From the NCBI GenBank assembly GCA_007280315.1, contig QYQC01000092.1, forward strand, positions 1-17,984: 17,984 nt of DNA, read 5' to 3'. The stretch is from Betaproteobacteria bacterium. Lineage in GTDB: Bacteria; Pseudomonadota; Gammaproteobacteria; Burkholderiales; SG8-39. A program made the translations under genes and the position numbers. Positions 1 through 7,585 of this stretch are shown piece by piece (the stretch's first letter is position 1; every line of letters begins with the position of its first letter). The notes beneath the pieces were generated by a model, which had not been told where the DNA came from, searched no databases, and saw nothing but the letters and a program-made list of their open reading frames with translations.

Positions 1-1
1 C

Positions 2-2836
2 AACGACGCGATAGAAGCGCGCCTGGCAAGTCTATGCGCGCAGGCCGAGGACGCGGTTCGCTCCGGCTTCAGCATCATCATCATCTCCGACCGCCGCGTC
101 GACCGCGACAACGTCGCGATTCCGGCGCTTTTGGGCCTCTCAGCGGTGCACCAGCACCTGGTGGCCAAGGGCCTGCGCACCAGCGCCGGCCTGGTGGTGG
201 AAACCGGCTCGGCGCGCGAAGTACATCATTTTGCACTGCTTGCCGGCTATGGCGCAGAAGCGATTCACCCCTATCTCGCGCTCGAGAGTCTGCTCCACAT
301 GCAAGACCTGTTGCCCTCTGATATCGACGGCGGCAAGGCGATCAGGAATTACGTCAAGGCCATCGGAAAAGGCTTGTTGAAAGTGATGTCCAAAATGGGC
401 ATTTCCACCTACATGTCCTACACCGGCGCACAGATCTTCGAGGCGGTGGGACTTTCGCGTGCACTGGTGACCAAGTATTTTACCGGCACCGCGTCCAACG
501 TCGAGGGCATTGGCCTGTTCCGGGTGGCGGAGGAGGCGATACGCCAGCACCGGCTGGCGTTTGGCGCGGACCCCGTGCTCGCCAATGCGCTCGATGCCGG
601 CGGCGAATACGCGTACCGCGTTCGTGGCGAGGAGCATATGTGGACGCCGGACGCGATCGCCAAGCTACAACACGCGACCAGGCAATCGAGTTTCGACACG
701 TACAAGGAATACGCACAAATCATTAACGACCAGTCCAAGCGGCACATGACTTTTCGCGGACTGTTCGAATTCAGGTTCGGGCATTTGCCGCCGGTCCCGC
801 TCGATGAAGTCGAGCCGGCGAAAGAGATCGTCAAGCGCTTTTCCACTGGCGCCATGTCCCTCGGTTCGATCTCGACCGAGGCGCATACTACGCTCGCGCT
901 CGCGATGAACCGCATCGGCGGCAAGTCCAACACCGGCGAGGGCGGAGAGGACACCAAACGCTACGCACTGGCGAAAGCGGGCGAGACGCTGGCGTCGCGT
1001 CTGGGCCGGCACAACGTCGCGCGCGACCTTGCCCTGGAGGAAGGCGACTCGCTGCGTTCCAGAATCAAGCAGGTCGCCTCGGGCCGGTTCGGCGTGACCG
1101 CGGAGTATCTGGCCAACGCCGACCAGATCCAGATCAAAATGGCGCAGGGCGCGAAGCCAGGCGAAGGCGGTCAGCTGCCCGGCCACAAGGTGTCCGAGTA
1201 CATCGCGCAAATCCGTTTCTCGGTGCCGGGCGTAGGCCTGATTTCTCCGCCGCCGCATCATGACATCTACTCGATCGAAGACTTGGCGCAGCTGATACAC
1301 GATCTGAAAAACGCCAATCCGGCCGCCTCAATCAGCGTCAAGCTCGTATCCGAAGTCGGCGTCGGGACCGTGGCCGCGGGCGTGGCCAAGGCCAAGTCCG
1401 ACCATGTCACCATTTCCGGCCATGACGGGGGCACCGGCGCATCGCCCTGGTCGTCGATCAAGCACGCGGGCACGCCGTGGGAACTGGGTCTGGCGGAAAC
1501 GCAACAAACACTGGTACTGAACCGGCTGCGCGGACGCATTGCGGTGCAGGTGGACGGCCAGATCAAGACCGGGCGCGACGTAGTCATAGGCGCCATGCTC
1601 GGTGCCGATGAATTCGGTTTCGCCACCGCGCCGCTGGTGGTCGAAGGCTGCATCATGATGCGCAAATGCCATCTCAACACCTGTCCGGTGGGCGTGGCCA
1701 CGCAGGATCCCGTGCTGCGCCGGAAATTCCAGGGCAAGCCCGAGCACGTAGTCAATTTCTTCTTCTTCGTTGCCGAAGAGGCGCGCGAGATCATGGCCGC
1801 GCTCGGTGTACGCAGCGTGAACGAGCTGATCGGCCGCACCGACCTGCTGGACATGAAAAAGGGCATCGAGCACTGGAAGGCAAAGGACCTGGATTTCTCG
1901 CGCATATTCGCGCAGCCGCGCGCCGGCGCGGAAGTGGCGCGCCACCAGTGCGAAGTGCAGGACCACGGGCTCGCAGGCGCGCTCGATCATCGGCTGATCG
2001 AACTTGCCAAGCCCGCACTCGAACGCGGCCAGAAGGTTTCGATCGACATGCCGATACGCAACATCAACCGCACTGTCGGCACCATGCTTTCCTGGGAAAT
2101 CGCGCGGCGTTACGGTCACGCCGGTCTGCCCGAGGACAGCATACATATCAAATTCGCAGGCAGCGCAGGACAAAGCTTTGGCGCATTCCTGGCGAAAGGC
2201 ATTTCGCTCGACCTGATCGGCGACACCAACGATTACTGCGGCAAAGGGCTTTCGGGCGGACGCATAGCGGTGCAGCCCTCGACCAAGTTTCGCGGCAAGC
2301 CGTCACAGAACATCATCGTCGGCAACACGGTGCTCTACGGAGCAATCGCGGGAGAGGCTTATTTTCGCGGTGTCGCCGGCGAACGCTTCGCGGTGCGCAA
2401 CTCCGGCGCAAGCGCTGTGGTCGAGGGTACGGGAGATCACGGCTGCGAATACATGACCGGCGGTACTGTTGTGGTGCTGGGGATGACCGGTCGTAATTTT
2501 GCCGCCGGCATGTCAGGCGGCATCGCTTACGTGCTCGACGAGGACGGGACCTTCGCGCAGCGCTGCAACGCGACCATGGTGCAGTTGGAGCCGCTGCTTG
2601 CCGAAGCGGAGCAGGAAGGCAGGCTCGCCCGTGCCCTGTGGCATCAGGGGCAGGCTGACGAGTTCCTGCTCAAGCGCCTGCTGCAGAACCATGCGAAATA
2701 CGCCGGCAGCGCGCAGGCGAAAAGAGTGCTCGACGGCTGGAACAGATACCGCGGCAAGTTCGTCAAAATTTTCCCGCACGAATACCGGCGCGCACTCGGT
2801 GATCTCGCCGCCAAGAGCGGCAAGCTCGCGGCGTAA
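2..2836 (+). CDS. gltB: Glutamate synthase (NADPH) large subunit, C-terminal part
   Basis: The large subunit makes glutamate from 2-oxoglutarate and ammonia channelled from glutamine, using FMN and an iron-sulfur cluster, with electrons from GltD. The frame is open from base 2, so the gene enters from the left; about 944 residues are present of the roughly 1500 usual for the family. The N-terminal glutamine amidotransferase domain is therefore outside the window. Visible are the end of the central domain, the FMN/2-oxoglutarate synthase domain (MSLGSIS near base 855, GGKSNTGEGGED near 930), the 3Fe-4S cysteines (codons at 1649, 1667 and 1682, in a CIMMRKCHLNTCPVG context), and the C-terminal GXGXG domain from about base 2150 (GSAGQSFGAF, then CGKGLSGGRI). 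The TTG at 131 is internal, because homology continues upstream (SIIIISDRRVDRDNVAIP). gltD follows after 88 bases. No frameshift or missing key residue is seen. Confidence 0.97.
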   Translation, partial: NDAIEARLASLCAQAEDAVRSGFSIIIISDRRVDRDNVAIPALLGLSAVHQHLVAKGLRTSAGLVVETGSAREVHHFALLAGYGAEAIHPYLALESLLHMQDLLPSDIDGGKAIRNYVKAIGKGLLKVMSKMGISTYMSYTGAQIFEAVGLSRALVTKYFTGTASNVEGIGLFRVAEEAIRQHRLAFGADPVLANALDAGGEYAYRVRGEEHMWTPDAIAKLQHATRQSSFDTYKEYAQIINDQSKRHMTFRGLFEFRFGHLPPVPLDEVEPAKEIVKRFSTGAMSLGSISTEAHTTLALAMNRIGGKSNTGEGGEDTKRYALAKAGETLASRLGRHNVARDLALEEGDSLRSRIKQVASGRFGVTAEYLANADQIQIKMAQGAKPGEGGQLPGHKVSEYIAQIRFSVPGVGLISPPPHHDIYSIEDLAQLIHDLKNANPAASISVKLVSEVGVGTVAAGVAKAKSDHVTISGHDGGTGASPWSSIKHAGTPWELGLAETQQTLVLNRLRGRIAVQVDGQIKTGRDVVIGAMLGADEFGFATAPLVVEGCIMMRKCHLNTCPVGVATQDPVLRRKFQGKPEHVVNFFFFVAEEAREIMAALGVRSVNELIGRTDLLDMKKGIEHWKAKDLDFSRIFAQPRAGAEVARHQCEVQDHGLAGALDHRLIELAKPALERGQKVSIDMPIRNINRTVGTMLSWEIARRYGHAGLPEDSIHIKFAGSAGQSFGAFLAKGISLDLIGDTNDYCGKGLSGGRIAVQPSTKFRGKPSQNIIVGNTVLYGAIAGEAYFRGVAGERFAVRNSGASAVVEGTGDHGCEYMTGGTVVVLGMTGRNFAAGMSGGIAYVLDEDGTFAQRCNATMVQLEPLLAEAEQEGRLARALWHQGQADEFLLKRLLQNHAKYAGSAQAKRVLDGWNRYRGKFVKIFPHEYRRALGDLAAKSGKLAA

Positions 2837-2854
2837 GGCGTCAGCGGTAAATAA

Positions 2855-2882
2855 CGGCGCGATGGAATCTTCCTTCGCGCCG
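2855..2882 (+). other. Hairpin in the gltB-gltD gap
   Basis: Seen directly: CGGCGCGA and TCGCGCCG form an 8-bp outer stem. A T-T mismatch, three further pairs (GGA/TCC) and a four-base ATCT loop complete it. It lies 19 bases after the gltB stop and ends 42 bases before the gltD ATG. No T-run follows, so it is not a classical terminator. It could act in mRNA processing, stability or partial attenuation between the two subunit genes. That role is inferred only. Confidence 0.5.
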
Positions 2883-2924
2883 CTCAGTTGTAATGAAGGT
2901 TATTCGATTCTAGGGCTGACTTGA

Positions 2925-4364
2925 ATGGGCAAGATCACCGGGTTCATGGAGTTCCAGCGGCTGCAGGAGGCGAGCGACGCGCCGGCTGCGCGCAAGAAGC
3001 ATTACCGAGAATTCGTCCGCCACCTGTCCGATCCCGAGGCTGCCCTGCAGGGGGCGCGCTGCATGGACTGCGGTACACCGTTTTGCATGAGCGGCTGCCC
3101 GGTCAACAACATCATTCCGGACTGGAACGACCTGGTCTACAAGCAGAATTGGCGCGAAGCGCTGGAAACGCTGCACTCGACCAATAATTTTCCAGAATTT
3201 ACCGGCCGCGTCTGTCCGGCGCCGTGCGAGGCGGCCTGCACTCTGAATATCAACAACGACCCGGTTGGCATCAAGTCGATCGAGCACGCCATCATCGACA
3301 AGGGCTGGGAAATGGGCTGGGTGCTGCCGTTGCCACCGGCGTGCAAGAGCGGCAAGAAAGTAGCGGTGGTCGGTTCAGGTCCGGCGGGCATGGCATGCGC
3401 GCAACAACTGGCGCGCGCCGGACACGAAGTGGTGTTGTACGAGAAGAGCGATCGCATCGGCGGACTGCTGCGCTACGGCATCCCCGATTTCAAACTGGAA
3501 AAACACCTGATCGACCGGCGCATGGAGCAGATGCGTGCCGAGGGCGTTCAATTCCGGACGAGTCAGGCCGTCGGCGGCGGCGGGAGCGCGCTGCCGGCGA
3601 AGAAACTCCTGCAGGAATTCGACGCGGTCGTCGTTTCAGGCGGTGCCGAGCAGCCGCGCGACCTGCCGGTTCCCGGGCGCGAGCTCGACGGCGTGCATTT
3701 CGCCATGGACTTTCTACCGCAGCAGAACAAGGTGGTCGCCGGCGACAAAGTCGCGGGACAGATCACGGCGACGGGCAGGCATGTCATAGTCATCGGCGGC
3801 GGAGACACGGGCTCGGACTGCGTCGGCACCTCGAATCGCCAGGGCGCAGCTTCGGTAACCCAGTTCGAACTGCTGCCGCAGCCGCCAGAGCAGGAGAATA
3901 AGCCCTTGGTATGGCCTTACTGGCCGACCAAGCTGCGCACCTCCAGTTCACATGAAGAAGGGTGTGCGCGCGACTGGTCGGTGGCGACCAAGCGCTTCGA
4001 GGGTGCGGACGGCAAAGTGAAAACGCTGGTCGCGGCGCGCGTCGAGTGGAACAACGGCAGGATGATCGAGGTCCCGAGCAGCGAATTCGTGTTGCCGGCG
4101 GACCTGGTGCTGCTCGCCATGGGCTTCCTCGGTCCGGTCCAAAATGGATTGCTAGCCGAACTCGCGCTCGAGCAGGATGCGCGTGGCAATGTCAAAGCCA
4201 CGACCGATGGCCGAGGGTGCTACCAGACATCGAATGCCAAGGTGTTTGCGGCCGGCGACATGCGCCGCGGCCAATCGCTGGTGGTATGGGCGATCCGCGA
4301 AGGGCGTCAATGCGCGCGAGCAGTGGACGAATATCTGATGGGCGCCTCCGACCTGCCGCGGTAG
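2925..4364 (+). CDS. gltD: Glutamate synthase (NADPH) small subunit
   Basis: The 479-residue beta subunit oxidises NADPH at FAD and passes electrons through 4Fe-4S clusters to GltB. Cysteines for the clusters are at residues 46, 49, 54 and 58 (CMDCGTPFCMSGC) and 97, 101 and 105 (VCPAPCEAAC). The FAD-binding Rossmann motif GSGPAG is at 150-155 with the acidic strand end YEK at 172-174. The second dinucleotide site, GGGDTGSDC, is at 291-299 and fits NADPH. A C-terminal FAD contact, VFAAGDMRRGQSLVVWAIREG, closes the fold. The length matches the family. The ATG at 2925 begins the conserved MGKITGFMEF start; only a weak AGGG lies 9 bases upstream. It sits 88 bases after gltB on the same strand, the usual gltBD operon. 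The TAG stop lies inside the loop of a hairpin. Confidence 0.97.
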   Translation: MGKITGFMEFQRLQEASDAPAARKKHYREFVRHLSDPEAALQGARCMDCGTPFCMSGCPVNNIIPDWNDLVYKQNWREALETLHSTNNFPEFTGRVCPAPCEAACTLNINNDPVGIKSIEHAIIDKGWEMGWVLPLPPACKSGKKVAVVGSGPAGMACAQQLARAGHEVVLYEKSDRIGGLLRYGIPDFKLEKHLIDRRMEQMRAEGVQFRTSQAVGGGGSALPAKKLLQEFDAVVVSGGAEQPRDLPVPGRELDGVHFAMDFLPQQNKVVAGDKVAGQITATGRHVIVIGGGDTGSDCVGTSNRQGAASVTQFELLPQPPEQENKPLVWPYWPTKLRTSSSHEEGCARDWSVATKRFEGADGKVKTLVAARVEWNNGRMIEVPSSEFVLPADLVLLAMGFLGPVQNGLLAELALEQDARGNVKATTDGRGCYQTSNAKVFAAGDMRRGQSLVVWAIREGRQCARAVDEYLMGASDLPR

Positions 4365-4374
4365 TCGCGGCAGG
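4352..4374 (+). other. Hairpin spanning the gltD stop codon
   Basis: CCTGCCGCG and CGCGGCAGG form a perfect 9-bp stem with the five-base loop GTAGT, which holds the TAG stop of gltD. No T-run follows (GAATGCC), so it is probably not the terminator itself. A 3'-end stabilising hairpin is possible, and so is chance in GC-rich sequence. Confidence 0.4.
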
Positions 4375-4460
4375 GAATGCCTTGGGCATAGGCCGCCGGG
4401 CGTGTGCACTAGCCACGCGTTGCGCCGCCCCGGGGCCACTAAAACAAAGCCGTCAAATGC

Positions 4461-4490
4461 GACGGGGGCATCCTTGAGGATGCCCCCGTC
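4461..4490. terminator. Transcription terminator between convergent gltD and the Ig-like lipoprotein gene
   Basis: GACGGGGGCATCC and GGATGCCCCCGTC form a perfect 13-bp stem with loop TTGA, about 100 bases past the gltD stop and 60 bases past the stop of the opposing gene. On the plus strand only TTCCCGG follows. On the minus strand a T-rich TTTGTTTT begins about 12 bases beyond the stem. The position between two converging genes suggests it ends transcription from both sides. The remaining bases of the 4365-4549 gap show no gene. Confidence 0.75.
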
Positions 4491-4549
4491 TTCCCGGTCT
4501 GCGGGATCGAGCAGACCGAACGACTCCGCCCGGCCACTCGATTCTGCGT

Positions 4550-7363
4550 TTATTGTTCCGTTATGGTCGCGGTACTTGTCGTTATCAACCCCTTGGGTGA
4601 CGTCACAGTCACCGTAAACGTACCGGAGGTTGTCGAATCCGAACAGGAGGCCGCAACGGGCGGGACAGCCGTCGGGTTCGCCGGAACAAATGTCGCGTCG
4701 CTCTTAATGGTGACAAGGCGATCGCCGAATGTCGTCGATCCTGGTCCGGCGGGTCGGTTATCTGGACAGCCATATGCAACGCCACCCGGATTGTTGTCGA
4801 TGCGGCAGCCGATGGTGTCCGGAACCGTATAGTTGGCGCCGGTCGAAATTACGCCGTTATCCGTGGCGAAAGCCACGGTCGTTCCCGCGGGCATCGCATT
4901 GCCGTTTACGTCAACCACCGTCATGGTGAAAGTCTTGGGCACGTTGCCGTTGACGAGGTCGCATTTGTTCGTTGCAATCGCCGCGCCGCCGTTGATCGTG
5001 ATATTGGCGGCAGAAGACGAGAAAATGATTGTCTGACTGCCGCGCACATCGAGCGATTTTTGCGTGGAGCAAATCGCCGCACCGGGTGTACACAACACGC
5101 CGTTGTATTTGCCGTCCGCAGCGTCATAGGTGCCGTTGCTGTTGAAATCGAAGTAGGGTTCATTGGCGTCCCTAACACCGTTCTCGTTGTAATCGACGAA
5201 CGCCTCACCAAGGTCGGTGGCGGCGCTGTTGGCGTCGATCATCTCGCCCGCGTCATCCAGCGTCCCGTTGCCGTTCTTGTCGATAAATGCCTCTTCCCCG
5301 GTTGCGCGCGCGAGCACCGTTACGCGGCCGTTGGTCGGGCGCAACGCCTGGCTGGTCAGGACTGCGCTGCAGGCACCACCGACGGTATTGCAGCTTGAAA
5401 CCACCGATCCGCCTTCGCTGGTGAAGGATACCGCGGTCCCGTCCGGCACCGGATTGTGGAAATGATCCGCCAGCCGTGCCGTAATCGATGTCGTCTCCCC
5501 GTCGTAGTTCCAAGCCTCGATGTTGTGCGCGCTGGCGGAGATGGAGAATGCGTCCTGGGCTGGAATGCCGGTCGAGATGACGAGCTGATCGGACTGCGTG
5601 GACAGCGCGCCGGTGGTGGCTGTCACGCGCACGGCAGTGCTGATGGTTCCGGAAATTACGTTGGTAACGACATACCCGGTGGTGGGATCCGAAGTGGCCG
5701 ATGCAGACGACAGCGACAGTCCGCCAATTGAGGTATTGAGGGCAAAGTTGACCAAGGTGTTGCCGACCGGATTGCCGGCGCTGTCCACGACCTTGAACGT
5801 CACCCGCGCTGTTTCGGAACGGCTTGCACCGCCGGTACCTTTCAGCGTGATTACCGGAGGCGTAGTGGCCGGATTGGTCACGGTCGATACATATTGGATC
5901 GAGCCCAGGCTCGGCGCGCCGACCGGCAGGATGGCCGAAGCCGTTACGCCGTTCAACAGCGTTGCGGTCAGGGTGTCGCCCGGGTTGGGATTGTTGCAAC
6001 CGTTGTCCAAGTAGGACGCCGCCGCCGTTCCGTTTACTGTCGTCACAGACGCCGTCAGCGTCGCCTTGCCGCTGGTGGCGCAAGCCGAGGTGAACTTGAC
6101 AGTCAGTGGCGTCGTGTAGAGCGCGCCGTTGTTCAGCACGTTCACGCTGACGCTGGCAGTGCCGTAGGCCGAGAGTGTCCCGGCGGGTAGGGTGATCGCA
6201 CTCAGACTGAGGGTGGATGCGCCCACGGCGTAATTGACCGCGCCGGTCACGGCGCTGCCGGCGACAGTCGAGGCAGCGGTTACCGCGGCGGCGCCGCCGG
6301 ACGTATTGGGTGTCGTGAGGGTAACCGAGGCGACGCCGCTCGTATTCGTCAATGCCGTATTTGCCCCGCCGGAGAACGCGCCATACACGGGATCGGTGGT
6401 GAAGGTCACGATGGCATTCGGCACTACCGCGCCGCTGGCGTTATAGACGGTTGCTTTTACCAGCGCATTGCTGCTGGTGGAAATGGAGCTAACGGTAGCG
6501 CCGGTAGTAGGATTTGTAAGCGACATGGTGATGGAAGGCGCTCCTGCCGCTGATGCACCGGCGCCGCTGGTGCCGGCCGCGCTGGTATAGGAGGTGGCAG
6601 CGCCCGCAGTGGCCGTAAGGGTAACGCCCGCCGCAGACAGTGCGGTTATCTTTCCAATCGCATCGAGCGCATTGTCGTAGGGATCGTTTCCACCGACAGC
6701 GGCAACGAATTTGCCGTACATGGTGTTGAAAATCGCGTTCATCGCATTCGCCGGTAGTTTGGTTCGCACCGTGGTTTCCTTCGCGGCGACGGCGCTGGCG
6801 GTCAGGGTGCTGTACGAAAGATTCTTGAACATCGACGCTGGATCCTGTCCGGCATTCAGTTCGTACATCACCAGGGTAGTGATCGTCGTGACATTGACGT
6901 TCTGGCTATTGGTAGAGGCCATGTCCATCGCCGGCAGAACCGAATACAGGTTGGCGCCCGACGTGGGAACCACTGCCAGCATGAACGGCGGTGTGCCGCC
7001 GGTGACGGCGATACTGAACGTACCGTCGGCGGCAGTGGTGCCCGTGGCAGTCTTGCCGGCGCTATCCTGGATGGTGACAGTGGCGCCGGCGAGCGGGTCT
7101 CCGGTCGCAGCAGTTCCTGTAATCGTCTGAACGTTGCCCGTCGCGCTTATGCCGCCTAATCCACCTGTAGGTGTTGTCCCGGTTCCCGTCCCGGTACCTG
7201 TGGGGGTCGTTGCTGCAGGGGTGCTTGACGGTACGCTGGGAATCGCCTGCCCCGAGCCGCAGCCCGCAAGCACCGCCACGGTTGCCGCGAGAACGAGCGA
7301 TGCGGAAAATCTGGATATTTCCCGACTCAACAAATTCTGGGTGACAAAGAATAGGTTCTGCAC
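4550..7363 (-). CDS. Large predicted lipoprotein with stacked bacterial Ig-like (Big) domains and calcium-loop motifs
   Basis: This 937-residue protein is probably exported and lipid-anchored. A hydrophobic segment (21-34) ends in the lipobox LAGC, with Cys35 as the acylation site and Gly at +2, which fits outer-membrane sorting. A Thr/Gly linker (TPTGTGTGTGTTPTGG, 53-68) follows. Residues 77-130 look like a carboxypeptidase-regulatory-like beta domain (LAGATVTIQDSAGKT, then DGTFSIAV). From about 275 to the end there are several Big_1/invasin-like beta domains, with recurring patterns such as VVDSAGNPVGNTLVNFAL, ADHFHNPVPDGTAVSFTS and VVDVNGNAMPAGTTVAFAT. Three DxNxNG loops lie between the later domains. 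Signatures of adhesins are present, but the ligand is unknown. The start is GTG, set by GGGAGG five bases upstream. It is monocistronic, facing gltD and divergent from glmU. Codon use looks less GC-biased than its neighbours, so late acquisition is possible. Confidence 0.85.
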   Translation of the reverse strand: MQNLFFVTQNLLSREISRFSASLVLAATVAVLAGCGSGQAIPSVPSSTPAATTPTGTGTGTGTTPTGGLGGISATGNVQTITGTAATGDPLAGATVTIQDSAGKTATGTTAADGTFSIAVTGGTPPFMLAVVPTSGANLYSVLPAMDMASTNSQNVNVTTITTLVMYELNAGQDPASMFKNLSYSTLTASAVAAKETTVRTKLPANAMNAIFNTMYGKFVAAVGGNDPYDNALDAIGKITALSAAGVTLTATAGAATSYTSAAGTSGAGASAAGAPSITMSLTNPTTGATVSSISTSSNALVKATVYNASGAVVPNAIVTFTTDPVYGAFSGGANTALTNTSGVASVTLTTPNTSGGAAAVTAASTVAGSAVTGAVNYAVGASTLSLSAITLPAGTLSAYGTASVSVNVLNNGALYTTPLTVKFTSACATSGKATLTASVTTVNGTAAASYLDNGCNNPNPGDTLTATLLNGVTASAILPVGAPSLGSIQYVSTVTNPATTPPVITLKGTGGASRSETARVTFKVVDSAGNPVGNTLVNFALNTSIGGLSLSSASATSDPTTGYVVTNVISGTISTAVRVTATTGALSTQSDQLVISTGIPAQDAFSISASAHNIEAWNYDGETTSITARLADHFHNPVPDGTAVSFTSEGGSVVSSCNTVGGACSAVLTSQALRPTNGRVTVLARATGEEAFIDKNGNGTLDDAGEMIDANSAATDLGEAFVDYNENGVRDANEPYFDFNSNGTYDAADGKYNGVLCTPGAAICSTQKSLDVRGSQTIIFSSSAANITINGGAAIATNKCDLVNGNVPKTFTMTVVDVNGNAMPAGTTVAFATDNGVISTGANYTVPDTIGCRIDNNPGGVAYGCPDNRPAGPGSTTFGDRLVTIKSDATFVPANPTAVPPVAASCSDSTTSGTFTVTVTSPKGLITTSTATITEQ
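5111..5281 (-). repeat. Three EF-hand/dockerin-like calcium loops inside the Ig-like lipoprotein
   Basis: Residues 695-706 (DKNGNGTLDDAG), 724-735 (DYNENGVRDANE) and 739-750 (DFNSNGTYDAAD) repeat a D-x-N-x-N-G-x-x-D pattern, which is the oxygen-ligand spacing of calcium-binding loops. The second and third are only three residues apart. They separate Ig-like segments, a position where bound calcium would stiffen a beta-domain stalk. Calcium binding is inferred from the motif. Confidence 0.65.
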
Positions 7364-7368
7364 GCAAG

Positions 7369-7374
7369 CCTCCC
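7369..7374 (-). promoter_or_regulatory. Ribosome binding site deciding the GTG start of the Ig-like lipoprotein
   Basis: The minus strand reads GGGAGG, then CTTGC, then GTG. This near-consensus Shine-Dalgarno, five bases from the codon, supports GTG at 7363 as the start, although no ATG occurs nearby and the signal peptide begins with a fairly long n-region. Confidence 0.75.
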
Positions 7375-7427
7375 GTTACGCAATCCGAATCGATAATGTG
7401 CCACTCGTACAACGGTACAACATTTTT

Positions 7428-7433
7428 ATTATA
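7428..7433 (-). promoter_or_regulatory. Candidate -10 element for the Ig-like lipoprotein gene
   Basis: A perfect TATAAT lies on the minus strand in an AT-rich patch (about 7420-7465) that stands out from the GC-rich surroundings, 65 bases before the GTG start. The region 16-18 bases upstream (around TATCTG) is a poor match to TTGACA, so the promoter may rely on the strong -10 or on an activator. Confidence 0.4.
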
Positions 7434-7520
7434 AACACAATAAGTTAAACCAGATATTTAATGTTGAATGGGGCATCGGCTTTGGCCCGCGGATAGCAGC
7501 AGGTCGCCGGTCTCGGAGCG

Positions 7521-7548
7521 GCAGCCGCGCCGTGTCGCGCGCGGCTGC
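7521..7548 (+). other. Inverted repeat upstream of glmU
   Basis: GCAGCCGCGC and GCGCGGCTGC are perfect 10-bp arms around the eight-base loop CGTGTCGC. It ends 37 bases before the glmU ATG, and a possible -10 (TATCAT, 7553-7558) follows directly. It could be an operator for a dimeric regulator if it lies in the promoter, or an mRNA hairpin if transcription starts further upstream. No T-run follows, so a terminator is unlikely. Confidence 0.45.
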
Positions 7549-7585
7549 GTGATATCATTTCGGCCTCCGCCGTAGAACGAAATCC

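Noticed and set aside
131..133. TTG at 131 as the gltB start
   Set aside because: The same frame is open to base 2 and already encodes conserved GltB sequence before this codon.
1328..2173. A 281-residue minus-strand frame over gltB
   Set aside because: It overlaps conserved gltB domains fully and shows no family likeness of its own.
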